Assembly (NCBI GenBank): GCA_028583605.1 | Contig: CM053336.1 | Span: forward strand, 29,160,350-29,224,349 | Length of the DNA: 64,000 nt | Direction of reading: 5' to 3' | Origin: Dastarcus helophoroides | Taxonomy: Eukaryota; Arthropoda; Insecta; Coleoptera; Bothrideridae | Part shown: one piece after another, positions 62,501 to 64,000 of the stretch | Layout of the letters: each line of letters begins with the position of its first letter | How positions within the stretch are numbered: position 1 is the stretch's first letter | The notes under the pieces: model-generated | Told to the model about the DNA's origin: nothing | Seen by the model: the letters and a program-made list of their open reading frames with translations, nothing else | The model's database searches: none | Position numbers and translations under genes: made by a program

Positions 62501-64000
62501 TACTCCATTGACGGCAATTAGATCCAAGCCGTCACAGCCATCAATACCATCAGGTACCTGGGCAACGACTTCGGCCACAGCGGAGTCCAGAAGCCGTCCC
62601 TCACAAAGTTGAACTTATGGTTATCGAGACTCGCTAGGGCCCCTCTTAAACCAGATCAGCGTCTTTTCGTCCTCCGGACCTACCTCATCCCCCGTATGCA
62701 GTATGGGCTGCAGGTGGGAAAAATAACATCTAGGATATTGAGGGAGGCGGATAAGATGATAAAGTTTTTCATCAAGAGATCTCTACACATCGCAAGAACC
62801 ACTCCCGATGTGTATATCTACGCAGCGTTGAGAGACGGTGGCTTGGGAGTCCCCAACCTGAGGAGAGACGTCCCCCGCACCCTTCTAGGAAGATTAACGG
62901 GCTTGCTGCACACTTCTGAAGACCCGGTTCTTCTGTACACCCTCCAGTCAGAGGACGCGCACAAGACCTTTGCGCGCTTACATGCTCTGGCTGGGGATAC
63001 GCCCTCCCAGCACTTTTGGAGGGAAAAGCTCATCGAATGCCCCTTCTCCCGGGGCCTGGAGATCGCAAATGAGGACGTAGCCAGCAGAGACTGGCTGACC
63101 ACCCGTCCACCTGGGTGGTCAGGACGTGACTATGTGCAGGCGGTTCACCTTCGTACTAACAACCTGCCCACTGCATCAATCCCCTCCAACCCTATCGAGG
63201 CGCGGAGATGCAGGGGCGGTTGCAGCAAGCAGGAGACGATTTCGCATGTCCTGCAATCCTGCCCAGTTACTCACTGGGATAGGATTCGCAGGCATAACGG
63301 GGTCGTTGCTAAGCTTGCTGCCCACTGTAAGACCAAGAAGTGGGGAGTCGAAGAGGAGCCGCATGTACGTCACCCTGATGGAACGCTTTTCAAGCCAGAC
63401 CTTATAGTCCATCAGGAGTCCTCACGTACCATCGTTGCGGATGTTCAGGTCTCGTGGGAGGGGTCAGTCGGTATGAGCACGGTGTACAGGAACAAGGAGG
63501 AAGTGTACAACAACCCCAAGTTCCTAGAAGCAGCGAGGAAGAGGTGGCCAGGAAAGAACTTCCAATTCACCCCAGTCATCGTGGGTGCCCGGGGCATATG
63601 GCCACGCTGTAATGCTCCGGCTGTTGACGTCCTGGCCATCCCTTCCAACCTTAGGAAGAGCGTGGTGGCGGGTGTCCTCAAGTGGGGGGCCTCAATCCAC
63701 AAGTCGTTCATGCGGCGTGTGTGGTCCGGGGGCGGGCAGGGCTTAGGTCCAAATGCGCGTCGGCGTGCAGGCGACATAAGTGCGCGACGCCATACGTAGT
63801 CTAACCAGCTTCGTGAGTGTTAGCGTGGGTTGGTCTTATTCACCATGGAGAGAGTAGTGTGACTCCATGGTCGATATCCCTCGTAGGCGCGATATTTTCT
63901 TTCATTTTCACAAGCCATTCCATCTGGCTTGCATGTTTCGGCATGTTTCGATAAGAGTGGACGCACGTAATCCTCTTTCTTTTGTGTCGTCCACATGCAC
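59539..64000 (+). mobile_element. R2 non-LTR retrotransposon, copy 2 (cut by window end)
   Basis: Same family as copy 1, offset by about 5.55 kb, highly similar from the minisatellite onward. Its first ~80 bases (TTCCCCATTCCTGTCTCTTC...) differ from copy 1. The 3' untranslated region is cut at 64000. Its C-rich array spans about 59610-59885. Confidence 0.95.
60045..63799 (+). pseudogene. R2 protein, copy 2 (two frameshifts, one nonsense)
   Basis: Same domains as copy 1: two N-terminal fingers, Myb-like segment, RT (FADDIVLLED), C-terminal C-x3-C-x7-H-x4-C and endonuclease (KPDLIVHQE). The long tail region broken in copy 1 is continuous here (seven C at about 60957). An extra C near 62123 (GTTCCGCAATATGC versus GTTCGTAACATGC) breaks the frame after TLISYV. 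An extra A near 62476 (AGAGGACATGTC versus AGAGGCATGTC) breaks it after MHQKR, and AAG has become TAG at about 62519. From 62609 to 63799 it is open. The copy is inactive. Confidence 0.95.

Overview
The window looks like transposon-rich, AT-rich chromosomal DNA from an insect; the exact order cannot be fixed from the sequence. The evidence is two R2 retrotransposons in the R2 target site of 28S rDNA fragments, a mariner of the TTGGGTTGGCAACTAAG type, an errantivirus-like env gene, a piggyBac-like fragment, short GT-AG introns and a GTSF1-type CHHC zinc-finger gene. No convincing intact host gene is present. Almost everything recognisable is a mobile element, a mobile-element relic or a tandem repeat.

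Layout. 1-7.5 kb holds an LTR fragment joined to a piggyBac-like N-terminus, a Jockey-like LINE relic, a family-B DNA polymerase relic, a 170-codon uncharacterised gene with a decayed tandem copy, and a GTSF1-like pseudogene with a duplicated tail. 7.5-13 kb is a broken plus-strand Ty3/gypsy element (family B) split by a 2,773-bp insertion flanked by GTAG. 14.3-33.0 kb is the dominant object: two minus-strand Ty3/gypsy proviruses (family C) in tandem, arranged LTR-internal-LTR-internal-LTR, with 1.8-kb LTRs, tRNA-Lys-type primer sites and one outer 4-bp target duplication (ACGG). Its right-hand internal region has open gag and pol frames; the left-hand one is broken. It sits in a Tc3-like transposase relic.

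33-45.7 kb holds fragments of a CENP-B-like transposase, LINE reverse transcriptase, tyrosine-recombinase-like genes, a ~177-bp satellite, a solo LTR and a 2.8-kb internally deleted Ty3/gypsy element (family A), then AT-rich minisatellite and a LINE RNase H fragment. 45.7-49 kb is the 3' end of an errantivirus-like element with env split by a mariner. 49-53.7 kb holds two copies of an R1-like LINE, one of which cuts a three-exon Cys-rich gene. 53.7-64 kb is an rDNA relic: 28S fragment, R2, 28S fragment, a second 28S fragment, R2, repeating with a ~5.55-kb period and no 18S, 5.8S or spacer between the copies.

Nothing here works as a metabolic or regulatory unit. The only near-complete coding systems are gag-pol of the right-hand family C provirus and the first R2, which is broken by one missing C in a C run. 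From 13.9 to 53.7 kb nearly all elements lie on the minus strand, and the region abuts rDNA, which suggests heterochromatin and possibly a piRNA-cluster-like locus (inference only).
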